Positions 22,316 through 34,705 of a stretch of DNA of 64,000 nucleotides are shown one piece after another (within the stretch, counting starts at the first letter, position 1; every line of letters begins with the position of its first letter). This DNA comes from Phragmites australis (Eukaryota; Streptophyta; Magnoliopsida; Poales; Poaceae). The translations under genes and the position numbers were made by a program. The stretch is from the NCBI RefSeq assembly GCF_958298935.1, contig NC_084936.1, positions 6,951,501-7,015,500 on the forward strand, given 5' to 3'. The notes under the pieces are model-generated. The model made no database searches and was not told the DNA's origin. It was given only the letters and a program-made list of their open reading frames with translations.

Positions 22316-22530
22316 GGTATAGTCTTAGTGAATATCTTATTCAAGTCATTCAAGTATTGTATTTTGGCATTCTAAGGTATAGTCTTAGTGAATATCTTAT
22401 TCAAGTCATCCAAGTATTATATTTTGGCATTATGAGGTATAGTCTTAGTGAATATCTTATTTTATTTCAACCTAAACAGTCCATTTTTATCGCTCAAGTA
22501 TTGTATTTTGGCATTCTGAGGTATTACTTA
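22316..22530. repeat. Tandem repeat, about 63-bp unit
   Basis: Three copies of GGTATAGTCTTAGTGAATAT followed by CTTATTCAAGTCAT and CAAGTATTGTATTTTGGCAT; the third is interrupted by about 35 bp. The array lies in the element's interior spacer. Confidence 0.9.
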
Positions 22531-23198
22531 CATTTGCAACATTACCTTAGCTTGGTCTAATTTCTAGTTCAACTGTGTTGGTGCCCATTTTTATCTTGCT
22601 ACACAATAGTAGAATGTCTTCTCTCTGTGGTGGTTAGTGATTACTACTTTGCAATCATTTTTGCATACTGTTTGAAATTTAGGACTATTATGACATGGTA
22701 TGTTATCTATCGTGGTCGGTAAAGTGGAGTATTATCCAATTGGGAGGCATGCCATGCACAAGTTAATAGATTCAAAGGAGCATGTTATAAAGGATACAAG
22801 TCCAAACATAAAGTTGTTGCAATATACAACAATCAAGTCATCCAAGCCGAGCTAAAATTGGCTAACTTTGAAAATAAGGAGAAGAAATGTGATTTCACAT
22901 GTAAAGATGTTGTAATCCTAGTCTGGTTGTAATCATCATTATTTTTCTATGTAAGATGATGTGACTTATAAGATTAATGTGTCACTTATCAGTATCTTTG
23001 TGCTTATTTGTGCCTTATTACTATGTAAGATGTGATTTTTTTGTTAAATGTGGTCATAAAATGTACTCAATTACAATATTATATATGTATGCATTCTATC
23101 TTTTGATAGCCTCTCTCCCTCCCTCATCGGCTTTCTCGCTATCTCCCTCCTTCCTCAGCTCCCTATCTATAGAATACTCAACCGCTCATCATCATCGT
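22531..23198. other. Spacer before the second CACTA gene
   Basis: AT-rich sequence with no recognised coding region. A CT-rich tract (23110-23160) lies just before the presumed start of the second gene. Confidence 0.4.
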
Positions 23199-26100
23199 AT
23201 GCAGAACTCTCAAGAAGGGATAGCACCACCAACCGCTGATCCGACCCAGGTGCTAGAAGGAGATGAGCCACCGTCAAACATTGAAGAAGGTAGCCCAAGC
23301 AACTACCTCAACCTAGACCAAACAGACGCCAGTGGAGGTGATGAGGTAATTCAAAAGTACATGAATGCATCTGTTGTGCATATTATCGTATAGGTTCTCA
23401 AAACCATTTTTGCTTATGTGTACATGTCTGATGCTCCGAAGGGTCACACTAATAAGCAATCTCAGGAGCGGCGTCGTGTCCAAGGTCCCTCGAAGATGCC
23501 TACGGGACGATTTGTGATCACGGAGGTCTCACTAGCAGGGGAGACAACTGCACTAGAGAAAGTTCTAGGGTCGTACAAGTCAGTTTGTGGGATAGCTGTT
23601 AAGGATCACATGCCCATCAGCTGCATATTATGGATTGGAAAAAGAGGTGATCCTCACGTGGTTCCTGATTCAATCAAGAACGACATCTTATGGCCCATCA
23701 TATTACAAAAGTTTGAGTTCCCTGAAGAGATAGATATGGAAGTAGTTAAGCGTAAGGCACTAATGATCATGAGCCCTTCATTTAAGAATTGGAAGGGCAC
23801 ACTAAATATAACCTATATGCAGAAAGGTACAATGCCAGATTTCAGCATATGGTCGTAACTGGAAGATCATTGACAAGCCTTTACGGAGTACAAGTTGTTG
23901 GATGAAGCACATAAACTAAGTGAGGTGAAAAAATCTAACTCGAAGAAGAACCTTCACCCCTACAAAGTCGGCAACCATGGGTACGTGAGGAAAGAATGGC
24001 GACAGAAAAAGATCTAGATGAACTGCAAGAGAGAGGTATCATGCTTGAGACGGAGGGCTGGAGCGGATGATCGACGTGCTTCCTTCGTGGGAGGGGTGCT
24101 TCTTACTCGGCTGATGAAAGCTTATGCTTTACAACCTCCAAAGACCAAGAAGTGACGCAAAATCTTGCAAAAAGGCTTGCAGACGCCCGCATGCAGTCTG
24201 CACAAGTCTTTTTCAAGCCAAATAGTGATAGGGACAAGCTCACCTTGTCCCTAGGAAACAAGAAGTACAATGGTCGCACATGAGGTGTTGGTGTGATGGG
24301 TTGGAAATATGGATTCCTAGGTGACATCGACAGCTACAAGAGTCGAAAGAGATCCCAAGCAGAGCAAGATGCAGAACAAGAGGTACAACAAGCTAGGATG
24401 ATGAACATGCTTGAACTTGTGCTACAACGTGAGCGGGAACAGACAAAAAAAAAGACAAGCAGTACAGGAAGCCATCAGGCATGGATGGGGCGCTATTGGG
24501 AGAGAACAGGAATAGCTGGCAACGTCTCCTAATGTTGTGACCTCTAGCCCCAGTGGTCGTCGGAGTAGTTGTGCATCCACGGGAGTTCCGAGCTTTGACT
24601 CCATCACTTATCCTGTGGACTACATCACAATACGAACACTGCGTGAACTACACATTGGTACTAAGAACATTACCATCAAGGTGGCTTCTGGTGTAGCTTA
24701 TCCCTACGACACCCGTGAACTTTTGCATGAACGTCCGATACCGGAGGGTTACACCATAGTCGAATTAGACGAGGCAATTGACCATTACCGTCACGTTCAG
24801 GTGGACTACCCCACAGAGGAGGGGGCGAACACTATAGGAGAGAGCGAGCACACATGCATCCTGTGGGAGAAGTCTTACATAGTGTTTCTACCAGTATAGC
24901 TCCTGAGAACCTCTACTCTCTACTACACCCTAGCCCATTGTTGCCTCATAGATCTCCCTCTCCTCAGCCATATCTTAGAAGAAGTCCATCTTCTCAATCA
25001 TCACATAGAAGAAGTCCACCGCTCAAGAAGCCAACACCATCAAGAAGCTAGCCGTCATCTCGGAAAATACGATCAGGTTCCGCAACATCCAAGAATACGA
25101 CGTAATCTAAGAAGTCGATGTCATCTAAGAAGTTTGCCGAACCCAAAGATGCATATTCACTTAATCCTAAGGAAACCGAAAAGATTGTGGATGCCAGTGT
25201 AATAGCTTGTTTTCATCCTCTAGCACCTCCATCGAAGCCTATTGTGTCTGAAGATAGCATTAAATTTTTCATGAATATAGCCAAAGTTAAATAAACGTGG
25301 GCGGCTTCAAGTAAGCCATCAACTAACTACAAATGCATCAGCAATAAGAAGTCTAAGAACAAATCAGGTCCAATCATTAACGATCCTCCAAGCATTGGGG
25401 ATTTCGTCACTGCTTCTAGATTAACAGTAGAGGAACTAGCATAGCTTGTTGCGGGAGTGGAAATCCTAAAGTTGGATGTTACATGGCCTTTTGAATTGGG
25501 CAAACCTTTGGTCAAACCAGATATAGAAAGAAACTTTACAATTCAAATGTGCCGATTACATTTGTGGTACTTGGAGCAGTCTAGGTAGGGTTTTGAGGTG
25601 TTCCCCGTAAGATACAAAGATGACTATTTCCTCAACGATCACGACTACTTCTGAGTGAAATTTGAGTGCTTGTAAGAAATGCACAAGGAAGATACCCTCG
25701 ACGTGACCATAATTAGAGCGTGGACTCTGTAAGTGACTTATGTATGTAATTCACGTTATATGATCTTGTAACTTCAAATCAGCTAACTAACTTCTCTCTT
25801 TCATAGAATGGAGATTTGCGCATGCAGACAAAAATTAGATAATAAAATAGGATTCATCGATCCTGGGCTTGTCAAGAAGGAACTTGTAAGGGAGAGTCCA
25901 AAATTCACCGAGAACAACTTTTTGAAGTGTCTGCTTCACCACCAACACAAGAAATTTGTATTCTTACTCTACAGCTTTAAGTATGTGTTTGCGTGCCAGG
26001 GCGGTCTCCTTTTATGGGTAACTCATTTCTAGTACTAATCTGCTATGGTGACATATTCCTACAATTTTTATCGGATCCTCCTTGTCATCCACCCAGACTT

Positions 26101-26823
26101 GAGCAAGATCATTGTCTTGGACTCACAAAAGAGAGATAAGAAAACTTATCAGGACATCATTGATATGCTAAGCAGGTAAACTTGATCATTTAATCTTCTC
26201 ATCTATTGCATATAAGTTTAATTAGTATTCATATTCACGTACAGGGCATACAAAAGATACAACAAAAAGAGTGTTGTCTACCATCCATACAGGAAGCAGT
26301 ATGATGTAAACCTGACTTTTTGGTACGCATGGAATATTCATGTCTTGCATTTCCTACTAAATAAAAAGGTTCAATTCATTCTACTGACGAATCCTTTCCT
26401 ATTGAAGTGTATGAGGCAACCACCCAACAACAATCTCTGCGGGTTCTAAGTTCTTACTTTCATGCACATATTCAGCGGAGACGGAGACGCTGTCATGTTT
26501 AATGATGTTGAGGTATGAAATTACATATTGATGCCTTGTTTTCAATTTCAACACGTGTTCAAGGACTAATTCTTTTGATTCTTCAAACGCAGCGCTCCGA
26601 ACAGCGAATAAGTGCAATACTCCGTGTGGAAATACATGTCATTCAAAAATGGATCGTAAGGTTCTTCATCGAACATGTTATCAACCCAAATAGCGAGTTT
26701 CATGAACCGATTGTGATGTTGACTCGTAAGAGACCTTCAGATAACACCATACCTTCTAGTACAGAGTATGCGACAAGGAGGAAGTCTACCAAGGGGCTTG
26801 ACAACGTATATATTGTGATATAA
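23199..26823 (+). pseudogene. Second CACTA gene (TNPA-like/Transposase_24 type with Ulp1-like domain), broken
   Basis: Large grass CACTA elements usually carry a second gene downstream of TNP2. Here the start at 23199 (MQNSQEGIAPPTADPTQVLE) leads to a transposase_24-like region (GRFVITEVSLAGE, FEFPEEIDMEVVKRKAL, 23418-23858). A coiled and basic segment follows (about 24300-24530). Next is a segment beginning YPVDYITIRTLRELHIGTKN and containing HERPIPEGYTIVELDEAIDH (24537-24899), then a proline/serine-rich linker. The C-terminal part looks like a Ulp1/C48 protease domain (IGFIDPGLVKKEL; NFYRILLVIHPDLSKIIVLD; NNNLCGF). The aspartate and cysteine motifs are visible. The position usually holding the catalytic histidine (FHW in related proteins, from memory) reads FYR. 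Stops and frameshifts are spread throughout. Confidence 0.8.
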
Positions 26824-27074
26824 GCCAGATTAAGTAGCTTTATTTGCATATTAATAAAGAATATTAATTACTATGTATTAATGAAGGACATGAATTACTA
26901 TGTATTTATGAAGGTGTCTTTATTATTGATTTACATTAAATATGTCTCATTGTATGCATGTATTGAGAAGGAGAGGCAGAGACGTAGAGAGGAGAGGACA
27001 GAGGTGAGAGAGAGGAGAGGACAGAGAGGAGAGAGAGAAAGACATAGGAGAGAGAGGAGAGGCAAAACACGACC
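26824..27074. other. 3' region of the second CACTA gene
   Basis: The first 115 bp resemble the sequence after the TNP2 stop (17877-18050). A purine-rich GAGAGGAGAGG tract (26970-27065) follows and then the right subterminal repeats begin. Confidence 0.6.
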
Positions 27075-27306
27075 GGCTCAAGGATTGAGTCAGCAATGAT
27101 TCCACAGCTATCACTACCGGCTGAAACCCCAAGCCTGTAGTGATACTAGGGCATCACTATCGGCTCAAGCCTTGGGTCGGCATTGATAACCCCCTTCACT
27201 GTCGGTTCCCTAGACCGATAATGATAGTCATTGCCTACTACTGGCTACAAAACCGGCAGTGAAGGGGGTTTTGGAGTCGACAGTGAAGGAGATTTCTGTA
27301 GTAGTG

Positions 27307-28347
27307 TGGCCAGGTCACAACTACAACAAACGGTAATATCATTGCATAGATCGCGAGAGCCAAGGTATCATTTAATCCTTCTGTCTTTATCATTTTCTCT
27401 ACGCCACAAGTGAATTCACTCAAACACACGTGAGAGCAGAGATATTTGTTCTTCCTTACTCTTCTAACTTAGACATTTGTTCTTCCTTATGTTAAGCAAG
27501 AGAGGTATATGAAGAAACATAATTTTCTTTTCATCATCTAGTGCTTCGTTCTTACTTAGATCTATGCTCTTCTTCTTTGTGTTATTTTTTTCATATCTAC
27601 TCTCATGTCATTTGGATGGCTCAGTTCGATGGAAGGACAGTTAGGATCAGCCAGCTTGTCACCCATTACCTAGGTCTCATTCTAGGCCCTCATGAACATT
27701 TGCTCATAATTTGGGGATGCCAAGTTCATCCAACCCGAAGCTAGTTGATAATTGTTGTTGCTGCTATCCAATATGCCCTGGGACCCAACAACACATTTGG
27801 AATTGCCATTGATCCTACAACAATAGTTGCTTTGTTCTCTGTCCATAAAGCAGAGATGCTTAGTATCTGCATCGTCATCTATACTCTGTTGATGAAGACA
27901 ATGTTGTCCTCACCAATGTGATCCACATCAGCTTGTACGATGAGGCAGAGGATCTGCACTCAGTTTAAACATCAGGAGGATTGTGTAGAGAACTGTTTTG
28001 TAGTTTGTAATTAATATTTTGTGATTTGTCTCTAGAACTAGTTGTCTTGGACTTATCTATTATGGTTTTTGTATTTAATATTACATTGATATAATTCACA
28101 ATTTTTCGATTCACTCTATATCACCTCCCCTTTGCATCCCTTCTTGTCGTAACTTTCTACCTTCAGTGTCCTTTAGTACCACACTTCCTATCGAAGAACA
28201 ACCTATATGCTTTATAAAACTTAGCTTCGACTTGCATGGCCGAAGGGTGTTGTGCTTGCAATGGTTTGGAACGTAGAATTGTCTTTCCTAGCCCTTTAAC
28301 TCAAGCACCATTTTTCAACTCGCAATTTTTAGATTGCTTGTTCTACA
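27307..28347. other. No gene seen
   Basis: Short open pieces (for example 27541-27744 and the continuation to about 27960) do not match a family I know. The sequence may be decayed retroelement or host intergenic DNA. Confidence 0.4.
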
Positions 28348-31300
28348 TTACGATGAATAATGGATATTTACCATATCCGAGCACCCCAGTGTTTCCCGCA
28401 ATTCTCAAAGAATATCTCTATTTATAGGAAAGAGATCCCTGTATGAAAGGAAACTACATGTACCCAAGGCATCCCGTAATTGGGAAAATTTATCTCCAAA
28501 ATAGGAGGGAGGACTCCAGAGAAAGTATAACACCGCCATATATATACAAAGCCTGGTGACCCTACAGAAGACAAGCAATACGAGCTACACAAGCTAATAG
28601 AAGTCAGTAGAGAGCACCACAAGCGAGACAAGCCAACAAAAGACGTGGAGCAAGTTGTCAACTAGGTTTAGATCCATCTAGGTTAGCTACACCCCCCCCC
28701 CCTTGTAACAGCTCAGATCAATACAAGAAAAACATGATGTATGGCTATTATCCTCAGGGAGGCCCGAACCTATCTAAAACCCATGTGTGTTCGCCTTGTG
28801 ATTCGTCTACTCAAAGCACTCCACAATTCTTCAATAAGTTAGTTAGATCGATGGTTCACCAATCATAATTAGCTAGCACTAACTGGCACTATCCGTGTGG
28901 ATCACGAAAAAAGGCATTGAAGAATCTACATAGAACATACCGTAAACTACGCCTGCGCCGAGGACCGATTTTTCGGACGAAGGGTTCTACGATGACTTCA
29001 GCCCTCCTACCGACGAATCGGCAATTGGCTGGATAAACTTCAATGAAGAGCTTTCCAGCGATGATTCAAGCGATGAGGTAAGTCACTTTATGGATCAATG
29101 TGCCTAGGATTATGGCATCGAGTTTGAACCACTCGGCTACCAAGATAGCCGTGAATGCCCTATTCACTACAAGTCGGGATCTTCCACTGCAATTTTCGAC
29201 AATATGGATTGTTGAGACACCTATCCCAAACAATCTAATTAAAAATCCATGATGGATATGCCATGAAGCTGTAGTACCTGGATCTTCGGCCACTCCCATT
29301 GGCCAGATATCGCTCCCTGTTACCTTCAGGAAGCATGACAACTTTCAGACGAAAAAGATTCGGTTCAACGTGATCAATTTCGAGACGGCATACAACACCA
29401 TCTTGGGAAGACATACTCTTGCCAAGTTCATGGCAGCCACACATTACACTTTCCAATGAATGAAGATCTCGGAACCAAAAGGGTTTGTCACTATCTAAGG
29501 TTTGCCCCAAGGTAGGTCTCCGTTGCGATATGCGGAGTCTCGACATGACATCTCAACACCAACCAAGTAAGGAACCTAAAATCTCAAGGATCAAGGTGAA
29601 CAAGGATGACTGCTTATCAGATTAATCTAGTCTACATTGTTTGGGTTTAAGATTTTAGGTCTACAAAAGCTCGTGGGTCATCAATAAGCTCTGTAAGTTC
29701 GAAGTGTAAGTACTAAGAGTACATTTGTAATAAAAAAAGATCATATTTCTAGGAAGTCGTTTGAATTTTTTTTCCTACCTTACTTGTCTTTTTGTGTATC
29801 CTCATGCCCGACAACAGGATAAGCTACTTCTCGGGACCCTCATCACAAACGCACACCTGGGGCGGCAAAAGCTTTTCTTGACCAAAAGGCAATATGAGCT
29901 CTTTTTTCTTTATTGCATTTTCTACTTATACTGTTTACCACAAAAATTCTTTCGGGCGAACTATCGGGGCTTAGCAAGTACTAGGTGCTGGAAACCGAAA
30001 TATTGTGTACCCTCTGAAAGTACATTCCAACGAGAAGGGAATGATTATTACATTCTAAACTTAGGTTGTGCAAAGGCTCCTTATCGTGTTCCACGAGTGA
30101 CCAAGGGTTACGATGACTCCCACTCAAGTGGACCTAAGGCTAGCCATAATAAGTGCTTTGACTAGTGATTAACGCGTCCCAAACTAATCGAAGGACGAAA
30201 ACAGTAAGAAGATCATGATATATTATCGAATGTATCCAACACGAAGTATTCCCATCAAATGTGAAACACATTTAAATTCCTACAAGTCTAAAAAAACTAC
30301 CAAGTTATTTATTACAGATTGCAGGGTAAAGTTTTAAGGCAGAACGACCTCAAGTGCTGATAAGAGCGCGATACTAGCAAGCTCTCCGGCGCTACCATGA
30401 CCAGAACATCCACAAAAGATCCTTCCAATAGGAACCTGGTTCTATGACCTGCTCAGAGCCAACATAATGGAAACAAGCTATCCCCGAAGTGGGACGAAGT
30501 GGGAGGGTCTCTGCACGGTGGTCGAGCCTACTTGTCCTAGGTCTCTTAACAATGGAGGATGGATGAGTCTTCGATAATTCTTGGAATGTCAACCAACTCC
30601 AAAAGTTTTATCTATAACCAGCCGAGATGGATGAATACAATATACCAAGAGCTAATGATAACATATTGTGCATGTGCCAAAGCGACTTCCTTCATGTGGG
30701 TACAAGTTTTAAGTCACAATCTCGTAGTATGTGATAAAGGTTCCTTATCGCGTCTCTAAGTGTCCAAGGTCTACGATGCCTCCCACTCACACCGGACCTA
30801 GGGCTGACCTGATTAAGCTCCCCGATTATGAGAAAGTCATCCTATCCTAGCCAGAGGAGGAAGCGAGTAACACTAAGCATGTTAGGTTGTCGTTATCTCC
30901 TTGTTATCGAATTTTGAAGAAGTCCCACAAATTTTATTTACATTCTTTTTGTTTTTTTACTAACAAAAGAATAAGATTTTATACCCCAAGCACAGGTTAC
31001 AGAAGAAAGCCTAAGCAGATTCAGCGATTCTTCGACTAACCACCATAGCGGTTTGTAGCACTACTCAGAGCTATGAACTTCTATGCAGGGTTCCATCACA
31101 TTTTCTGTTCAGGATCTCTTCCAGCGCATGCAGGTGCTGTTGATATGAAATACCAGGAGAGTTGGTGCATTATACCGACAAATGCACTCAGTTTCAAATG
31201 TTATCATGACCTTTTGCTGGATAACGAGGAAAGAATTTCTTCACCACTACACAAAAATTCCACTGCAACAATTCAACTTCCGAGCCTAGCTAGCAATGAG

Positions 31301-31973
31301 TCTTCTCTCCCTCATACCTTTGCAAGGATGAGATGATATTTATGACTAGAAAATCTACCCTGATGGAACACCTTCTCAAGGACTCACTTGAGAACTCAAA
31401 GGTGCTCGGAATCCCGAGTAGCTGATCTGAGAGTTTGGAAAACCTAGTTAGATGCTTCATCCTAATCGGAGGCCCGAGTCTTACTCAGTGACATGGTCAG
31501 ACAAAAACCTTATCTTTGCTGGCCATATACTTGATCTGTCGAAGCCTCATTTCACATAGTGATGGAGAACTTGACGATGAATAATAGATAGTTACCATAT
31601 CCAGGCACTCCAGGGTTTCTCGTAATTCTCGGGGCATATCTCTATCTCCAGGAAGGGAATTCCTATAGATACTCAACGCATTCCATAACCGGAAAGGTGT
31701 ATCTCCAAGAATAGGAAGGAGGACTCTAGAGGACGTACGACACCCCCATATATATACGGAGCCAGTGACCCTGAGGAAGACAAGCAATACGAGCTACATA
31801 AGCTAATAGAAGTCATTAGAGAGCACCACAAGTGAGACAAGCCAACAGAAACCATGGAGGAAGTCACCGACTAGGTTTAGATCCATCTAAGCTAGCTACA
31901 CACCCTGTAACAGGCTCAGATCAATATAAGACAAATATGACATAGGGTTATTATCCTCGTTAGATCGGTGGTT
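28348..31973 (+). mobile_element. Decayed Gypsy-type LTR retrotransposon
   Basis: Two direct long repeats bracket about 2.7 kb. The left LTR is 28348 to about 28868 and the right LTR 31572 to about 31973. They share CGATGAATAAT, CATATATATAC, GACAAGCAATACGAGCTACA and GGTTTAGATCCATCTA. The right copy lacks about 95 bp present in the left one. After the left LTR, ACTGGCACTATCCGTG resembles the junction sequence next to Gypsy primer-binding sites. The only recognisable coding piece is at 29391-29540. Reverse transcriptase and integrase are missing. Confidence 0.8.
29391..29540 (+). pseudogene. Gypsy polyprotein remnant (protease/RT linker)
   Basis: The frame reads YNTILGRHTLAKFMAATHYT, then KISEPKGFVTI and GLPQGRSPLRYAE. 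This resembles the YNAILGRP-LAKF-A-PHY-LK-PGP-G segment between aspartic protease and reverse transcriptase of plant Gypsy polyproteins. Two internal stops are present. Confidence 0.7.
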
Positions 31974-31993
31974 CACCAATTGTCGACATGTTG

Positions 31994-32900
31994 TGTTGGT
32001 GATATACCCTAGAGGCAATCATAGACATGATTGTATCACGTCTATGTTTATATACTTTTGAATAATATATTATTCAATTCCTTGGGTAATTATCATTTAC
32101 ATTGATTAGCAAATATGTGACTACTTGTTTTTGAACCTCTTTCCTTTATTATGATATTATTCCAAATGATCCCTACTCTTATATCATTATGTAGGACAAT
32201 AATAATTCACAGACTAGCATATGTATTAATTGATGATCATGTTTCACAAATCATAAATATAGAGATATTAAACTAGTAATGTGAACACATGTTAGAGAAC
32301 ATAGTGTTGGATAGACACACCATGAGATATTACTAGGATTGTTTTATGATGTGCCATCAGTTGTTATCTCAAATGGTATACGTGCATAATCCTTGTACCT
32401 CAGATCATCAATTGATTTCCAGAATCAGATGTAATTTGCCCCTCCTATATAACATGAGAGATATCTCTTGGGCCCTCAATATAGTTGGATTAGAAAGTGG
32501 ATGGTCATGCCAATGTGATTAAAGAGTTAATCACAAGCTCAGTAATCCACTACGAGATTGAGTGAATGGTCGAGCTATCACAAAGATGAAACTTATCTTT
32601 CCTTGAGCTTGACTGGTATCATGAGGCAAAATGATTGGTGTATGTGTATATTAAGGTTCACCTAATATGAACTTTATGTACATTTAGGAGTCCATAAGCC
32701 TTGCTAGGGACCACTATTGATTTTAGTTTGGAAAGGGGTTTTCGAGTCATAGTCGTTTGTACATGAATCTAATATGTCACACATTTAATGGGTTGGAACA
32801 GGATACATGGATTGGATCTGTAAAAGGGTTTAAATGGATTATGATATGTGAGGGACTAGAGTCCTAATAGAATTCTAGTGGGACACCATAGTATAAACCC
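31994..32900 (+). mobile_element. Copia-type LTR, partial or solo
   Basis: The start TGTTGGTGATATACCCTAGA with GGCAATCAT after it is the typical beginning of Angela/SIRE-like Copia LTRs in grasses (from memory). A TATA-like TAGTATAAACC lies near 32890. No matching 3' end, second LTR or pol sequence was found, so the right boundary is uncertain and could lie further right. Confidence 0.55.
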
Positions 32901-32978
32901 TCCTCGTCATCCTCCATTGTCATTTAAACATCGATGCTTTGGCTCCCACCTTGTGCCCTCCCCCATCATCCTTCATTC

Positions 32979-33655
32979 CATGACCTCCTCCATATCTCAG
33001 AGCCGATGCCACCTTCTCATCCACCCTGACGTCGACCTCTTCCACACTGATGCCTCAACTCCTGCCCCACGCTGCCGTCGGCCTCCACAACACTGACGCT
33101 GCCACACCCTCCTTGGTCTCCTCCACCGCATGACCTCCTCCACATCTCAGAGCCAATGCCCTGCCTCCTCGTCTACCCCGACGCTAGCCTCCTCCACATT
33201 GACACCTTGGCTCCCATCCCATGCTTCTATCGGCCTCCATGACAATGACGCCATCGTATCCTCCCCATCCTCCTCATCCACCCGGACACCAGCCTTCTCC
33301 ACACTGATTCCTCGGCTCTTGCCCCACGCATCCATCGGCCTCCACGACACCGACACCGCTGCACTGTCCTCAGCCTCCTCCACCTTGACACCTTGACTCA
33401 TGGACCAACCTCCTCCACGACGATCTGTCATAGCCTCCTCCACCCCGACGGCGCCTCCTCATCCACCCGGACACCAGCCTTCTGCACACTGATTCCTCGG
33501 CTCTTGCCCCACGCATCCATTGGCCTCCACGACACCGACACCGCTGCACTGTCCTCAGCCTCCTCCACCTTGACACCTTGACTCATGGACCAACCTCCTC
33601 CAGGACGATCTGTCACAGCCTCCTCCACCCCGACGGTCGACCTCCTCCTCCACAA
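32979..33655. repeat. GC-rich minisatellite
   Basis: Two near-identical 185-bp units (about 33256-33440 and 33441-33625) share TCCTCATCCACCCGGACACC and GACACCGACACCGCTGCACT. Shorter related units of about 150 bp lie to the left (ATGACCTCCTCC at 32979 and 33130). Open frames in several phases are by-products of the repeat. Confidence 0.85.
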
Positions 33656-33659
33656 TGAG

Positions 33660-34700
33660 GTATGAATAGATGGATCACGGATAACTAATTTTAGGTGAAT
33701 TTTAGAGAAGTTTACTTGTATTCTAAATGATTTAGGTCAATTTTAGATAATTTTAAGTCAATTATCGACTAATTTTATGCGTATGTTTGGATCTTAGTGG
33801 AATAGTTTTTTCTTTTATAGAAATTTAGTTGAATTTTGGCTATGTTTATCATAAGAATGATGAAATAGGCCAATGATATGAGGCCACATTGGGAAATGAC
33901 GATATTGGATAATTAGATGCAGGTTGCCAATGATGACTCCATGTCAAATTAAGTTTGATTGTGATGTTGTGTGGTATCAAGGTTTAGGTCGGACAAATTA
34001 CCTAAATCTTGCTACCCATTATATCACATTCAAATTTTAGGACACACAACTAACGCACGAATGATTAAATTTTGTTGTCATTACTTGGTGCAATAGCTTC
34101 CTCTCAATTTTATTTTTTGTATGGATAGAGTGCACAATAGCTCGCATGGGCTTGTGATGATTATGAACTTATATGGTTAAGGGTCAATAACTTGACTATC
34201 ATAATTACACATCTTCTTATTCAATCTCTCTCATATTATATGAGGTTTTTGAACAAGAATGTATGTAATTGTGATACTCCACGTGCTGCTAATTTTATGG
34301 CCTGTGCCCCTGAGCTAAGGCACTTTTTACACGTGCAATGAGGGCAATAATTGTAATGAGATGTTGCATCTTAAGTTGCTTTTATTTGGTGCAGAGTTTG
34401 ATTAATGATGTTTCAAAGTTGATTTGTCGACCACCCTTGAGAGATCATATCATGATAGATTTCACCTGGGCAAGGGAAGAAGGTGTATTAGGTTTGGTGC
34501 CACCTTGTCTCTCCCTCCACATTGGTGAAATTTCCTCTTCTTGGATTAGCTACTAAACTTTGAGAGATCATAGCATGGTAGATTTTACCAGGGAAGGGGG
34601 ATGGAAGGTGCATTAGGTTTTCTAAGGTGCTAATAATATGACTATTGGAGCTACCTTCCTTCCCTTCTGTCTCCATGAAATTTCCTCTGCCAAACATAGG
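33660..34700. other. No gene seen; short imperfect tandem duplication at the right end
   Basis: The sequence is AT-rich with no recognised coding region. About 125-bp segments at 34437-34555 and 34561-34700 are imperfect copies (TGAGAGATCATA and GAAATTTCCTCT in both). The solo LTR is inserted in the second. Confidence 0.5.
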
Positions 34701-34705
34701 ATTAG

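Larger units (their letters stand above)
13256..27306 (+). mobile_element. CACTA (En/Spm) DNA transposon, about 14 kb, both ends present
   Basis: The left end begins CACTACTACAGAAAT at 13256; the right end finishes with the exact reverse complement at 27306, a 15-bp perfect terminal repeat. Subterminal repeats (CACTACCGG, CGGCAGTGAT and complements) fill 13262-13520 and 27075-27290. Inside are two plus-strand genes of the usual CACTA layout: TNP2 (14489-17876) and a second gene with a Ulp1-like domain (23199-26823). A nested PIF/Harbinger-like element sits at 19100-20891. The flanking trinucleotides are TTG and TGG, so the expected 3-bp target duplication is imperfect. All reading frames are broken, so the element is non-autonomous now. 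Confidence 0.9.

Noticed and set aside
22316..22530. Regularly spaced direct repeats that might suggest a CRISPR-like array
   Set aside because: This is a plant nuclear sequence; the units are contiguous 63-bp tandem copies without spacers.
27307..27390. Possible similarity of the right flank of the 14-kb CACTA element to the sequence just left of 13256
   Set aside because: A few words such as AACTACAAC and GAGCCAAGG are shared, but the order and spacing are too loose to claim the two flanks were one element.
33130..33655. Repeated serine/threonine-rich frames that look like a repetitive protein
   Set aside because: The repeats are DNA-level minisatellite units open in several phases, with no start context, intron or conserved domain.
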